Positions 39,001 to 51,990 of a stretch of 64,000 nucleotides of DNA are shown in pieces; position 1 is the first letter of the stretch; the number at the start of each line of letters is the position of its first letter. The position numbers and the translations under genes were made by a program. The DNA lies in contig VYZB01000212.1 in assembly GCA_013397455.1 (NCBI GenBank), positions 386,760-450,759 of the forward strand, written 5' to 3'. The notes beneath the pieces are model-generated. The model saw only the letters and a list, made by a program, of their open reading frames with translations, made no database searches and had not been told where the DNA came from. Origin of the DNA: Crotophaga sulcirostris. Lineage: Eukaryota; Chordata; Aves; Cuculiformes; Crotophagidae.

Positions 39001-41099
39001 GACACAGCCCCAAATTTAATAAGTGAGGCCACCGCTTTTGGTGGGATAAGCCATCATTTCACTGCAGCAATTCTGAAGTTGATTTCAAAAATTTGTAAGT
39101 CAGTACAAACACACTGAACGACATTGTTTCAATTTCCTATGATTTCTTTAGGAAAAGATGTCATATAAAAATAAAAAAGTACCAAAAAAGGGGATATCTT
39201 GAAGTTCCTAAAGGAATCCAGATTTAATCCTGGATTTTAGAAGATTTATGGAAGAACAGTATCTCCACAGAGAAGTGGATGGTCTGGGCTTTCCTCCTTG
39301 CTTTGCCAGCTTCTGCGTCACCTAAGAGGAGCACCGCACCACAGCTATATTTTCATATAAACCAGGCACTTAATGCCCACACTAAGCTCTTGTTAACCAG
39401 CATGTTTTACTCTTGTCTTGTAAAGCAAATGGTCAGTTTCTGGTCCTCTGCTTCACCAAACATACACAAATGTGGTATATTATTCTATACAACAATGTTT
39501 TTACTTTCACAGACTGCTGAAAAGAGAAAGGTGTATTGATTGCTCCTGGAGGTGATTTTTTATTGTTGTTAACTACGGCAATATTAACACTTGATGTTTT
39601 TTCTCTGTTAGATTTAAAAAAAAAAGTAGAGGGGATATCAAACAAAATAAAGTCACGCCAATTTAAAATCTATTTTCTTCACATTTCCTTACTCTATTTC
39701 ATTTTTTATTCTCTTCAGTACCTTGTTATCTATAATGCATCTACTCTTTTATATAGTTTTGAGGTAAAATTCTCTCTCATTTTAAAAATGGGGAAGAGAG
39801 TACCATGAGGGAAACAGGAGTTTCATCCTAGTCCCATCAGAAACTTCATGGGTGATTCTGGAATTCAGATACTAATAATATTTGGAAGTGGAAACTCAGA
39901 TGTTTTGATCGGGTATTTTGCATGATCTATATAGTCGTGAATCTTACTCATTTGTATTTAATCAATATGCTCTTCATCTTGGAGGGGGGGAGGTACTGCC
40001 TCGGAAGCTATAAAGGCTCATGCGAATGCAGACAGAACACAAACCCACCATACAGGCATACATCCCTCACCCATCCATTCTCCTGATGTCTAATTTATGT
40101 ACATTTTGCCTAACAGTAATAGGAGACAAAATACAACTGTACGATTTCAGAAAATCCCCCCCACAACATTGTGTTGTTAGTTCATATTCTGCCAGTTCTA
40201 ATCCCTGTTGAATTCTCACAGCAGACATAAACCCAGTTGAACAAGGTTTGACCCAAAATGTGGAAATAATGGCCCTGTAAGATGACAGGTACATGGTTTA
40301 ATCAATCATTGTAAACATGAAATTTCACATTACTGCAATAACAGTTTCCCCATATAATCCAGTCTTTCATTAAGGCAGTAAAAAGCCTTTTCCCAGGTCT
40401 CAGGTGGTGGTGGCACTCCATGAAAAGCCTTAATTTGTGCACTGAACCACAAAATGGAGGTTCTGACCTCTTGTTACTTGCAATCCTACACTGAGTGTAT
40501 AACACTGAGAATCTCATTGCAGCAATCCTTCTAGGTTCAGATTAGTTCAATACAACTGAAAGTTCATATATTGTGGCAGCCAGCTGTCAACACTCAATAA
40601 CCAACTGCAAATTGGCTGTGACTTTCTAGCAGTAAGAAATTAAATCTTTGAGACAAAAATCAGGAAGCCTGAGAATGTCATTATAATTCATAGGCAATTT
40701 TTTAATGCAAACTAAACACTGTAACATGAACAAATTAAATACAACGTACCTAGCTATTAAATTTGTTTTCAGTTAATTGCAATGACTCATCTACCAAGAT
40801 TAAATTATTTTTATTGCCAATTAATAAAGTAATGAATTGCTCTGTCAATTAATGGCAACCAGAATCAGGGGAAAACATGATCTAAAAATGTATAGCAAGT
40901 TAATGGTGTGAGCACACTTAAGTCTTGTAAGTAGGTTTCAATGTACCTGAAGTGACTTGTGAACTTACACCAAGACAGATAAAGTCATTCCCACATTGGG
41001 AATTCACTTGCCCAAACGTTTTGCTGGTTTGAATCTGAGGTCCCAACAGAACTAAGGGGTTTGAGCCCTTAAGTGATGCAGAACTAGTTCTAGAAAGGG
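30010..41099. other. Intron 1, single-copy AT-rich, no gene seen
   Basis: I recognise no transposon, exon or RNA gene. The longest plus-strand frame (31209-31610) and its minus-strand overlap (31446-31745) have no motif and no splice support. A perfect 10-bp inverted repeat lies at 32488-32520. The stretch at about 40690-40900 is AT-rich and repeat-free, with several ATTAAT and CAATTA words, and is a weak candidate for conserved non-coding DNA. Confidence 0.55.
32488..32520. repeat. 10-bp perfect inverted repeat
   Basis: CATGTTCTCT and its reverse complement AGAGAACATG are separated by 13 bases. Each arm contains a TGTTCT word like a steroid-receptor half site, but the 13-base spacing is not the 3-base spacing of a classical response element, so no binding site is claimed. 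Confidence 0.85.
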
Positions 41100-41480
41100 A
41101 TGTTAACGCTGATCAGTTGCAGGCTCTAGAAATCTGCAAAGCCCTTAATTAACAGCCACCTGCCCTTGGTGAAGGTGTAGTGCAATAAAACCCTTGGTGA
41201 AGGCATTAATTAGCAGCCTGTGAAGCGTGTGTGCCTGTCTCCTTCTCTCTTATGAATATTTATTATAAAGGTTTTATGCTATGGGGGAAAACTTCAATAG
41301 GGTGGATCGAGAGTGTCTTATGTGAATAATCTTTGGGCACATAATTAGTCTGCTTTTTCTAGAGCCATTTAAACATTTCTGCCATTGTGCTAGGGAGGAA
41401 GCCTGACTTGCACATCACGCCCAATAACGCAGAGCTGTCAATAGAGGCTGGCCTGGAAGTTTACATACAGACATAGAAGA
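41100..41480. promoter_or_regulatory. Candidate intronic regulatory block with nested repeats
   Basis: A repeat-family-free block dense in homeodomain-type words. It contains a nested arrangement: TTAATTAACAGCC (41145-41157), CCCTTGGTGAAGG (41163-41175), CCCTTGGTGAAGG again (41191-41203) and TTAATTAGCAGCC (41206-41218). So one word pair is duplicated in an A-B-B-A' order, all in the same direction. Further along are TTATGAATATTTATTATAAAGG and GAGCTGTCAATAG. The composition resembles developmental enhancers. Function and conservation are inferred and not shown. Confidence 0.35.
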
Positions 41481-41745
41481 AACTCTCTCATTGTCTGTAA
41501 AGCTTCCAGTTAAGGGTGTAGGCCCAGACAGAAAAAGAACAGAGTGCTACAACTCCCTTCCTTGAGCAAGGAAGGTTTAAACTTGTAGGCTCTGGAGAAC
41601 AACTCAGCAAAAATAAATCTGCTAAGAGGAGAGAAACATACTGCTCATTCCATCCCAGAACAAATTCTGAGCCCTAATTTTATATATATGTGAATAAATA
41701 AGGCTACAGCATACACTGCAGCAAAGAAAAGCAAATTCGGGTTAC

Positions 41746-42030
41746 CAGTGACAGAACTAGAGAACATGGACTCAAGTTTCGTCAGGGAAAGTTTCGGCTT
41801 GATATTAGGAAAAAGTTCTTCACTGAAAGGGTGATTGGCCATTGGAATGCACTGCCCAGGGAGGTGGTGGAGTCGCCAACCCTGGAGGTGTTTAAGGGAA
41901 GATTGGATGTGGCACTCAGTGCCATGGTTTAGATGATGGGTTGGTGTGTTAGTGTTAGGCTATAGGTTGTACTCAATGATCTCAGAGGTCCTTTCCAACC
42001 TTGTAATACTGTGATACTGTGATACTGTGA
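41746..42030 (+). mobile_element. CR1 LINE 3' end, relatively well preserved
   Basis: A 5'-truncated CR1 insertion on the plus strand containing the end of ORF2 and the 3' UTR. Landmarks are GATATTAGGAAAAAGTTCTT, GATTGGCCATTGGAATGCAC, GCCCAGGGAGGTGGTGGAGT and CCTGGAGGTGTTTAAG, followed by GATCTCAGAGGTCCTTTCC. It finishes in a short tandem array of ATACTGTG units (42005-42030), the 8-bp microsatellite-like terminus typical of CR1. It is clearly closer to a consensus than the older fragments nearby. A related copy lies in the opposite orientation at 60361-60611. Confidence 0.93.
42005..42030 (+). repeat. CR1 terminal 8-bp repeat array
   Basis: Three units of the ATACTGTG type close the CR1 copy at its 3' end. 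CR1 elements end in short tandem octamers instead of poly-A, and the octamer sequence can help assign the subfamily. Confidence 0.9.
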
Positions 42031-45000
42031 AATTGAATTCCAAAAAGGGGTAGCAGGATGAAACAATCAGCACTACGTAACAAACCAATAAGATTTCAAT
42101 TGACTTATGTAAAACGGCCAAATGGCCCAACAGGACAAAACTTAGAGAAACAACACAGGAGCAAATCTGAAGAGCAGGTATTGAACACAAACAAGCACAG
42201 GTATTTCTTGAGAAACTCATATAACATGCACAGCAGACAGGCCACCTAGTGAACAGCACATGAGTCATTAAAGAGTGACGACTACAACATAATTTGAATT
42301 GATATTCAAGGAACAGCAAGGGTGCCAAATTAGTACACTGATACCAACCTTTAGCAAATAAAATGCACACGCTTTTTAAAAAGATACCCAAAATAAAAAC
42401 ATTTCCAGTTTTGATATCAGTGCCACTTTTTAGAAGTCTTCAAAATGTCTACTACTTTTCCAGAAAGGGAAACAGTTAAATGAAAATATTCAAGAGAATA
42501 TGCTGAAATGTTGTGATGTTTCAGTTATTTATATTGCATAGGACTATGGATTCAAGGAAGTTCAGAGAGCTGTATCAAGCAAAGTAAATGTATAATAATG
42601 CCAAGTGATGATCAGCTTTGACAGCTATAGCAGCAAAAAAAATTGAAAAAAAGGCACTGAGAAAAACTAAATTACTTTTACTTTATTGAGTTTTCAATTA
42701 ATTTTATCAGCTGAAAGAAAAGACCAGGGCATCCCTGAACAGCTAAATCAAGTTGTTCGTTCAGTATATAGCTGGAGTCCAAGTATAAATTTGGAAATAT
42801 GTTATAAATGGTGAAGAAAGAAAATTAGTGCCCCTTAGCACTAGTCAGTGTAGCTCATCCGAAAAACTGCATTCTGTGCAGTCTTCTCAAAAACAATTAA
42901 GCATGATAACACAAGTGAGAGGGAACACTGATGAAAGTGACCATCAGAAAAGAGAAATTGAAAAGGTTAAGAATGCTTATTTTGGAAAGAAAACAAAAAT
43001 AAAGAATAATGAATGTTGCTAAGATGAAGACGGGGAACTTTTGTTCTCTTTCTCTCTGGAAGAGCAAGAACACCCGCGAGCATTAATGAGAAGGCTGAAA
43101 GTAAGAAAACCAGTGAAATGATATACTTTTTGTTCATATCTAGGCAATTATCACTGCAGGAAACCTCTGAGTCTAAAAGCTAAATGAAAACTGAAATAGC
43201 TATAAAGATATCAAGAATATTTGGAGTTATCACAATACATATAGAAAGGCACCTGGCTTAGACGAGGTGATTGAGAAAAGACTGGGGAAGCATCTCACTT
43301 CTACATATTGTCACTTCTACATACTGTGGGATTTCATGCCTGTTCTTCTGAAGCATCTGCACTGGCCTCTGTCAGACAATACTGAATTCAGGTTTAACCT
43401 AAAACGGCTATTCCTGCTATTTGCACACCACGCATAAATGATCCACGGCATTTGAAACAATGGTAGTACTGGTCCTAACGGAAATGCAGCTACTATTAAC
43501 ATTTTAAATAAACACCATTTATTGTCCTGTTAACAGACACTCTTCTTCCATCTAGGTAAGTAACAAAGTTAACTTCGAGAAATTTGCTGTAGCAACTTCT
43601 TTGTGTCCCTAAATGCTTTTCAGCAATGTCTCCCTTAACAGTCTGAAATTCTGTCAGGGACAGCAAAACAATACCGTGAATTGATGCATCTAATAAATGT
43701 AAAAATCTCAGATCCATCAGTTGCAGCTTCCTTACAGAACTAGGGATTATGTGGCTCTACTTTTGTGTTGCAATATCCACTATGTTCAAAGAGCAAATGC
43801 TGGTTTTAGACAGTATTGCCTTTCACTTCCCTTGTACGAGAGTAGGACAAAGCAGATTTTGGCTTAAACAACACTACAGGGTACACCTTCTACAAATTCA
43901 TGGGCAAAGGTATTTTCAAATGACACAATTCTGTAATTCATCATTGTACAGTTCATCATCTAATCCCAATTTCCCTGCAACAACTTACTTAGGTTGTTAC
44001 TGCTATTGTTAATACTGCTTTTTCCTCTGGACAGTTTCTAGACATTCTGCTTCATCTAATTGTGTTTGACCTAGAGAACCAGAAGAATAGCCTGATCTAG
44101 CCATTGACCCATATGCCTCCTGTAAAGGCAAGAGATATTCCTAAACAGTACACTTTTGTCTACTCCCTTACATTTTGTTGCAACTTGTAAGAAAATCCTT
44201 GCCTGCTATTGCCTGCTCCCACAATTTAGACAATTTAAATGTCCTGTAAAAGTGACAGCTACTACAGTACTTATCTAACTGTTTGCTTATATGCTGATCA
44301 TCCTTCAATTGTCTTTTCCTTTACACCTTGAGCAGTTATCATGTTTCTCATTATAATTTTAGTATCCAAAGATCTCCACTGGTGAACACTCACAGGATGC
44401 TGTGGCTCTCACGAAAATAATTCTGGGAACTTACAGCTCTGAAATTGGAGGCAAGTACCAGCTGTTGTAGCTGCGTTAACTCAGAGCTCTGCATTGAAAA
44501 ACCTGTCTCTTCCCACTGGAAAGCTATTGGGTAATGCTGTTTTCAAGGAAGGCCAGAAAACGTAGTCACAATGCTCTCTAAATGCAGCTTCACTTAGCAA
44601 TATAGTAAATTAATTTAGCTAACACTGGTATAAAACGTTCACGTAGCACTAGACAGATGTTGTAAAAAACTTATGAATTATAAGCACCGAACATTTTCTT
44701 TTCTTACATGAATCATATTTATTATTTTTTAACCTTGTCATCCTCTTTGTCATCAAAAGCAAGCCACCCCAAATACAAGTCTACCATTAAACTGTGGAAA
44801 TATCATGTAGCAAATTAATTAGGATAGGGAGCTGAAACAGATGAAGCTGAAACAGGTATTATTTAATCTTGCAAATTAAATCTCGGCTGAATAGCCAAAT
44901 AAACACAGGTTGCCTAATGCTACTCTTCCTTGTACTGTAATTTAATTTAAATGCATGAGAAAAACCCAGATGAGGCTCCTATATATGATTTCTTCCAGTA

Positions 45001-48000
45001 AAGGGGTGCATTGTCTCACTCACCTGTACCAGCAGAACCATTTATGTCTGAGGAAAAGCAAGATGAGGTGGGGGACTACACCTGAATTCCTGTTATGTCC
45101 TATGAAGGTTGATATAGAACTCTGAATCTCCCTTTTTGATTAAGCCCCTCTATGTCTTGCCTCTCGGGTGTGCTGGCACCTCCAGTCAGGCAAGACTCCC
45201 ACTGCACACAGGAAAGTGGTGAGGATAGGTCCTGTTGAATTTCCAGTCCTAAAGAAGCACCACGTGAACTCACACAGCTCCCAGTGGTAGAACACAGGTC
45301 ATGGGCCAGGACAACTACGGCATTTTCATGCTTATAGTTGCCCAAATGGATGGAGGTTGTAAATAACTCCAGGATTTTTTTTTCTTTATTTCAGGGATGT
45401 ATCCATTCTTCAGCAAACTGTTAAATTTTTATGCCCTTTTACAGATAAATGTTCTATTTTGACTGTAGCAGGTGACCAGCATTAAGCTCTTTCAAAGAGG
45501 AACCTTTAAAAAACTATGTCCAGCTCTGATTAAGTTGACTATCTGAATTCAAAGCATGTCTTTTCATGGGTTAATGCCATTGTAACTTCCTCTACACACT
45601 GAACAGATTACCATGGACACAAATTCAGACTCATTCCATTCACACAAGGCCCCCAGAAATTTACATAAGTCTGCAGAGAAAACAGGCAGCCAAGCTCTCA
45701 CTGGTATGAATATTGGGATGAAACTTTCAAACAATACATACTTTTGTCTCCTAAAATACAGTGTACAGTAAAAAACTTCAAATTAGTTAAATGGTAAAAA
45801 AAAATATTCTAGGTAACTGTTTAAAACGGTTTTTAAAAATAAATAATCACTATCCAACTACCTTTAGCTAATTTGCTGCAAAATCAAAACAGTTTGGAAA
45901 TATCCCATGTAAAATAAAAATTCTACTTTGCTATGCCATGATAGTGAGCTCTTTTTTATGTCAAAAATATTACTCTGCAAGTCACACTGGTGCATCTGTC
46001 ACACATAAAACAAAACAACACTTTCAATTGACGAAAAAGGTGTTTTTAATGCAGCATGGCTTTGCCGACATTTTTAAAAATGACAGGGATTTTTGCCTAA
46101 CCAGACTCTTGCAAACATAAGGAGAATGATTCTACTTCCCAGAGACCCATCCTTATAAATGTTGTTTACAAAATTTCACTGAAGTAAGATTTGGTTCATA
46201 AGATGTCACTGTAATTTTGCATTCAAGGACTTTGAACGAGGAGAGGCCAAGACAGGTTTCACAGATTTAGAGGGTTTATTGCAACTATGTTTATATATCA
46301 TTATTAGGAATTAATTTTTAAAAAGAGCTTGGGAGATTCCAGTCTTGAAAATTCAAATGCTACTACTGGATATTGTGCATCTAAATGACGTGAATTCTTT
46401 TAAAAATGTTTCCCTGAGAAGCAGCAATACACTTGCTGTTAGAAAAGACCTCTTGAGTAGAAAACAAGATCTTTCTGAAGAACTTCGATTGTTCTGGTAG
46501 GCTAACCTTTTGGTGAACATTATGTTAGAGGATGAAGAAAGGTCAGTGGATTACTTCAACAATCTCTTGCTCCAAAGGCACTAATGGATGCACAGCCTGT
46601 TCTAAATGCTTCAGCTTATATTTCTGATCTTACTGACATCTAACCTTCGGTCTTCCACCCTTCTCGGTTCACTTAGGGTTAACTGACATTGCATGTACCC
46701 TCCCTCTTCTGGTTTCCAAATCTTTCTCGGCAGCTTCTGCCCCAGCAGACCTCTTCCTGTGATTCTGTTGTGTACATGCTGAAGGAATTTCCAATAACGA
46801 AATATATATTTGGGGTTTTTTTTAACAGAATCACACAGGTTTTAAGTTGACCAACATTTTCTTGGTAAAGCCCTTTCCATCTAACAAAACTCATGTTTTT
46901 TAATGAAAAGAATTCTATTTTTTTCTGTATCTGGAGCCTATTTTACAGCTCATAAAGATAATTACAAATTGAACAGTTTTCTCTTTTATATTTAAAGATG
47001 AAAATTTTACAGAGTTCAGAGTTAATTGCTAGTTTCTCTGACAAGCTATGAATTATTTTTAAGTCAAACTACCATGTAACAATTCTAATTACAAAGCTCC
47101 TTCTTGTGTCCTTATGCACCCAAGCCTCTCCACGAGAAACTGTAGCTCCATTAAAGGAACAGGAAATTTCACCACTGATTTTGCTGAGGCTATTAAACTC
47201 AGGTGTGATCTGACAGTACAAAAAACTTGTAATGTTATCTAAAATGCAATTCAAATACCTTTGAACAGAATTTCCATAAATGAACTGGAAGAAATTTTTC
47301 CCTTACTCTATTCTTCTTTAAGCAAAGTACCTGTTACACTTCAAATTACCTGCTCCTTCAAATGCAAAGTTTAACAATTATTTCCAAACAATAAAATACC
47401 TTCCTTAGTAAAAGAAAAGAGGGAATTTAGTAAGAGGCATCGATTATTCTGAGTAAACTATTCAGCTATTTATTCTGTGTGCAAAAGATTTCTAGTAAAT
47501 AAAAATCCATCATTTGACATGGATAATCATGCATGCATATATGAAGTGACCTCCATCTGGGACTTCAAAGATAATGTTGAAGCTGTACCTTAAATTTTGC
47601 TTTTAAAATCAATGTGGGAAGAAATCAAGCATCCTGACACTCATCTGAAGAAGACAAGAATCCTCAGTTTTTAAGTGATCTTTGTCCAAGGGTATGAACA
47701 GAATAGATGAAAGTTAGGAGAAGATACTGGAAAAATCTTTCTTCAGTCCATAAATACCTACCACTAACAACAAATATACTTCATATATCTGCATAGTTTT
47801 CTGCAATTCAGCTTTCAATACTTCATGCAATATTCTTTGGCACTTCATATCATTAACTTGCTACTTCAGTTTTACCATCAGCTTCAAGGGACTTCCATCA
47901 AAATAAGTCTCTCCATAAAAAGGAAATAACTTTGCTGGGAACATTCAATATATCAATTATATACTGTTTCATTTACGGGAAATGCAAATTTTCTAAGCTA

Positions 48001-49090
48001 CAAGTGTTGATTATTTGAAGTTATATATAATTTATGACAAAGAGTACTGCCTCTTTCCAAACCACAGGCTTCTGCACAAGTATACTAAAGCAAAATAAGA
48101 GAAGAAAATAAGAAATCTAACATTCAGTCCTAGACAACGATACATGGTATTAAGCAGTAAGTAACTGCTCCCTTTGGAGAAGGAGTACAGCACACCTCAT
48201 ATTGATGTGCTGGTTATGATCTGCATGAACAGTGCCTTTTGAACGTTCTCATGAAGCATGTATTACAGCTAATTGAATCCAACAAGAAATAGATAACTAT
48301 ATCAAAGTCTACATTAGAAAAGTTCTAATCTTCATCCCAGAGAGGAACGATATTTGCTGCTTGAATGGTTTGAATATAAGGATTAGCATTAACTCTCCTC
48401 ACTTTTGTACCCTGAGGCAGAACAGAGGAAAGGACCCAAGGCAGCATGAACCTTCTAGGTACCTTGCAACTGAGCCTAGAAAGAAATAACAATAAAGGTC
48501 TAGCCTCCTGCCGCAAATTCCAAGTTTCACATAAATGTATCTTGGCTTTCATTAAGAGGGTGTAGCATTATGAAATTCTCAGGAGACCATGGCTTTTCAT
48601 AGATACCTGAACCTGATAACTCCTGAGATCAACATGTAGAATGGCCACTTTTATTTCTTTATTGGTAAAACTTGCTCTTGGGCGGAAGATCAAAATGAAG
48701 TCATCGCACCTTTCCAAAACAGGACATAAATGTCTCATCTCTCTTTCCAGAAGAAAAGGAATTAAAATTATAGTGTGTATGTGAAAAAGGACCAACAAAA
48801 CTGGAACTTTTGGAAAAAAAGAAAAAAAGTCTTCTGGAAGAAGTTCTTTGTTAATCCAGAATAGGACCCAAACCTTCATTCTGCTGCCTTCTAGTTTCTT
48901 TTCTTCCTTCTCTCCTCCTTTTCATTCTTTTTTTTTTTTCTCTTTTATTTTTGCTTTATTTTAATCTTCCTGCCAGCCTTCATTTCACTGGCACTTCTTT
49001 CCGCATTTCTAATGTTTTAACAGTTCTATTTAATCTGTTTTCACACACCTTATCATTCAAAGGCCAACCCAGTGGGTAGGGCCCATAACT
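42031..49090. other. Intron 1, single-copy AT-rich, no gene seen
   Basis: I see no exon, RNA gene or clear transposon. A 16-base tandem duplication lies at 43295-43326, and a pyrimidine-rich stretch with a 12-base T run lies at about 48897-48950. The minus-strand frame 41960-42391 overlaps the CR1 tail and is not a gene. Confidence 0.55.
43295..43326. repeat. 16-bp tandem duplication, one mismatch
   Basis: TCACTTCTACATATTG is followed directly by TCACTTCTACATACTG. The copies differ by one base. This is a small local duplication. Confidence 0.9.
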
Positions 49091-49158
49091 TCATAGAATT
49101 AGAATTACCTGAGTTGGAAGGGACACAAAAGGATCATCGAGTCCAACTCCACCTGTGA
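49091..49158 (-). mobile_element. Short CR1 3' end
   Basis: TCATAGAATTAGAATTACCTG, then GAGTTGGAAGGGAC, then GGATCATCGAGTCCAACTCC is the well-known CR1 3' terminus read from its end, so the element lies on the minus strand. Only this tail is recognisable before the sequence becomes unique at about 49160, so the insertion was severely truncated or later deleted. Confidence 0.85.
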
Positions 49159-51599
49159 CACTGAAGAATTAATACAGGCGATGGCTGAAAGATGTTTGCA
49201 GTCATCAAAGCAGTCCAATACTTTTTCCTAGGGTCATCTTGGGAGCAGACCAAGAGTTTCTAAATGGCCAAATTAATTGCTCTCATCTGCTTTCAGTGGC
49301 TACCCCTACCCTAGAGTAGACAAGACACCTATTTATGTGCATGCATGGTGTCAGGCGAACGCAATAAGCCCAGCACGACAAGAGTAAGCTTCTCAGCTCT
49401 GTTAAAAATGACAGCTAAGGGCAGGCTGTTTTCATCAAATTAACTCCCCAGGGAATATAAGCTGCCAGCAATGGGCTGAATGATGGATGAATTGTTCTCT
49501 GAGGCTGCATATAACACACGGATCATGTCTTGAATATATCCTTTTTCCTGTATCAAATTGAAGCTCCCCTTTTCACCTGTATGTTTGTGCCTCATCCCAC
49601 ATCTCAGATTTGATTTACTCATCATTACCTTCCTAGTCTCCAGGGTCTCATTTGGATTTCATAATTTACCTTTATCTTTATGGTCGTCTTTTCTCAGCAT
49701 AGTCCTCTCATACTGCTGATTCATAGGCTTAGCCCTGCCATCACCAGCGAAGCAAACTCCTTTATATCTAAACCATTTCTTTATTAATTCTCATGCACTT
49801 ACTTTCTCAAGGCTTGCAATTATTTTGTCATAATTAGATTAAGCACGAAGGAAAATCTTACCTATGCTGAGTGCCAGGTAAGTGCAAACTAACATTTTAA
49901 CATGCCTGGGGATTTTTGAGTAAATAATGGAAATTCTATCAGTATTAATTCTGCCGACTATGAAGGTATGCAATGAAAGAGAGATTAGAGTATTAATAAG
50001 GAGAAATCAAATCCATATTCTCTATCTAGTGCACGTTTGCTAGTTTGATGTCAACTAAATCAAGCAGTGAGGAAAGGGTTGCACTTTAATTTATCGAGCA
50101 ATGCCTGGCTTATTGCCAAATGGGCTCACTGCTCTTATACTGGCAGTATACACGTTTATTTATGTTAGGATTAGGTTTTATTCATTCACTAAAATGTATT
50201 TTGTCTCTAATGGACTCTGTATTAGCACTGGAAGGATAGGACATGGAAGAATATAGCTGTAGGGAAAAAAAGGTTCTATTGGTTTTATTGGCATCTTAAT
50301 TTCTACTTTTATCTTTACAGTGCTTGGGAGGCTACATTGGTATGTGTTGAATAATAGGTGGTTCTTATTCAGGCACTGAATACTCCACATTTTGGGCCAT
50401 GTTTTGATACTTTGCTACACTAAAGAAAACAGATGCTCATATATACTTGGAACCAATACTCTTCTTCAAACTTAGTTTGCTATACTGTCATTTGCATTTG
50501 CAGTTAACTTTTTCTAATTTCCTTCTGAGCATATGAGTCATTCAAATCCAAAAGTAGCTCTTGGATAGTAGTTCTTACCCTAATATTACATTACTCTTAC
50601 AAATTTTTTTGTTGTATAATATACATCAGAAAAACATAATACCTAACAGATGTACATCAAAAATTTTACGGACACAGTTCACAACTGAGCAAAATAATTC
50701 CTTTTGATCAGTATGCCTTTTTTCCTGCCAATATAATGTCAGATTTTTTTTTCCTATATGAAATGATGCTTGTTTCTCTTTTGATTTATTTTTCCCTGTA
50801 AAACTAGGATATTCCTCACAGCCATAATGGAATTCTGGCTTGGAGGAAAAAGAAAAATCTTCCCTTTAGAGTAAGATCAGTTTTATTTTCTAAACTGAAT
50901 GAAATCCAGTCAAGCACGTTTCTTCATGACTAGAGCCTTGGGTGGATTCTTAAAATAGCACTAATTATAGATATTGCATCAAGAATAATTTAGAGGGGTT
51001 TTTTTCCAATTAAAATAGTGAAATTTAACTGAAACCTATTTTCAAATATTGTCTTCCTGAAAAAGAACTTAAAACTTATAGAACTTATGTGTCAACCCAG
51101 CCTGTCCATTCTGCTTGCACGCTAAAACTCTTCATAGCCACAGTCCTTACAAGTCAAAGTTTTTAACTCCTCTTCAGATGTTCCCTCATAAACCCAGTTA
51201 TTATCAGAGGTCTATACATTCTGGTGAAAATCTGTCCCTATTTGATCTGTAATGCACCGCTATATTCTGTCTATAGAGACAGCAGTGTGCCATGCTCAGG
51301 AGCAGCTGAGTTTTACTGTCAAATCCTGGTTTTGCACATTGTACAAGCACGCAGCATTAGGTCTGGATGCATTCATTATAAATGAAGTGTACCATTCCAA
51401 CCAAATTCCCTTACGCTTTAAGAATACACTTTCTGGTTTGTAAACAAAAAAGGTCCCTATTTTTTTTAGGTTACAAAGGTCATTATGGGCTGAATACCAC
51501 TGTCAGCACTCACTTATTAACAACTATTATTAAGATTTACTTGTAATATTGCCAGAACATCCACATAACTCTAGCTGCATCAGGGCTGCATGTTGTATA
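49159..51599. other. Intron 1 with a quiet AT-rich block at 49650-50170
   Basis: No gene or repeat family. The part at about 49650-50170 is free of homopolymers and repeats and has TAATTAGATTAAGC-like and TTTAATTTATCGAGC-like words, giving the look of conserved non-coding DNA. Nothing decisive is visible. Confidence 0.4.
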
Positions 51600-51990
51600 A
51601 ACGGAATTTAAATGATAATCTCAGCTACTGATGCTTGCCACAGGCAGTGAGTGACAATTACCCAGAATCTGCTTTGCAGGACTCCCTCCTCCCCTGTCAA
51701 GAGCTCTCCTTGCCTCTAGAAGAACAGGATTTTCTGAAGGGAAACTTGGGTCCCATGCACATGTGGGGCAGAGGAAGACAAGGAGGGGAAGGGGGGGTGC
51801 ATAAGGTCCCTTGTGTGCAAGAGAAGAGAGGAGGGGTTTTGGGCCACCCACAGAGAGAGACCAAGGGAGTGTGGAAGCGCAGTAAGGGAGTGGATGGCTT
51901 GTGTGTCCCTTTCCCAGACCCATCACTGCTCTTCTCATTGCATCGTTTAACTTGTCCTTGCAAGTGCCAACAAGTGTCATTCTACAATTT
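51600..51990. other. G-rich patch with overlapping chance frames
   Basis: A locally purine- and G-rich stretch, including GGGG and a seven-base G run at 51785-51797 and further GGGG and GGG runs at 51833-51843. Open frames of 145 (plus), 119 and 88 (minus) codons overlap here. Scarcity of stop codons in GC-rich DNA explains this without a gene, as none shows a domain. A G-quadruplex with long loops is possible on the plus strand. Confidence 0.5.
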
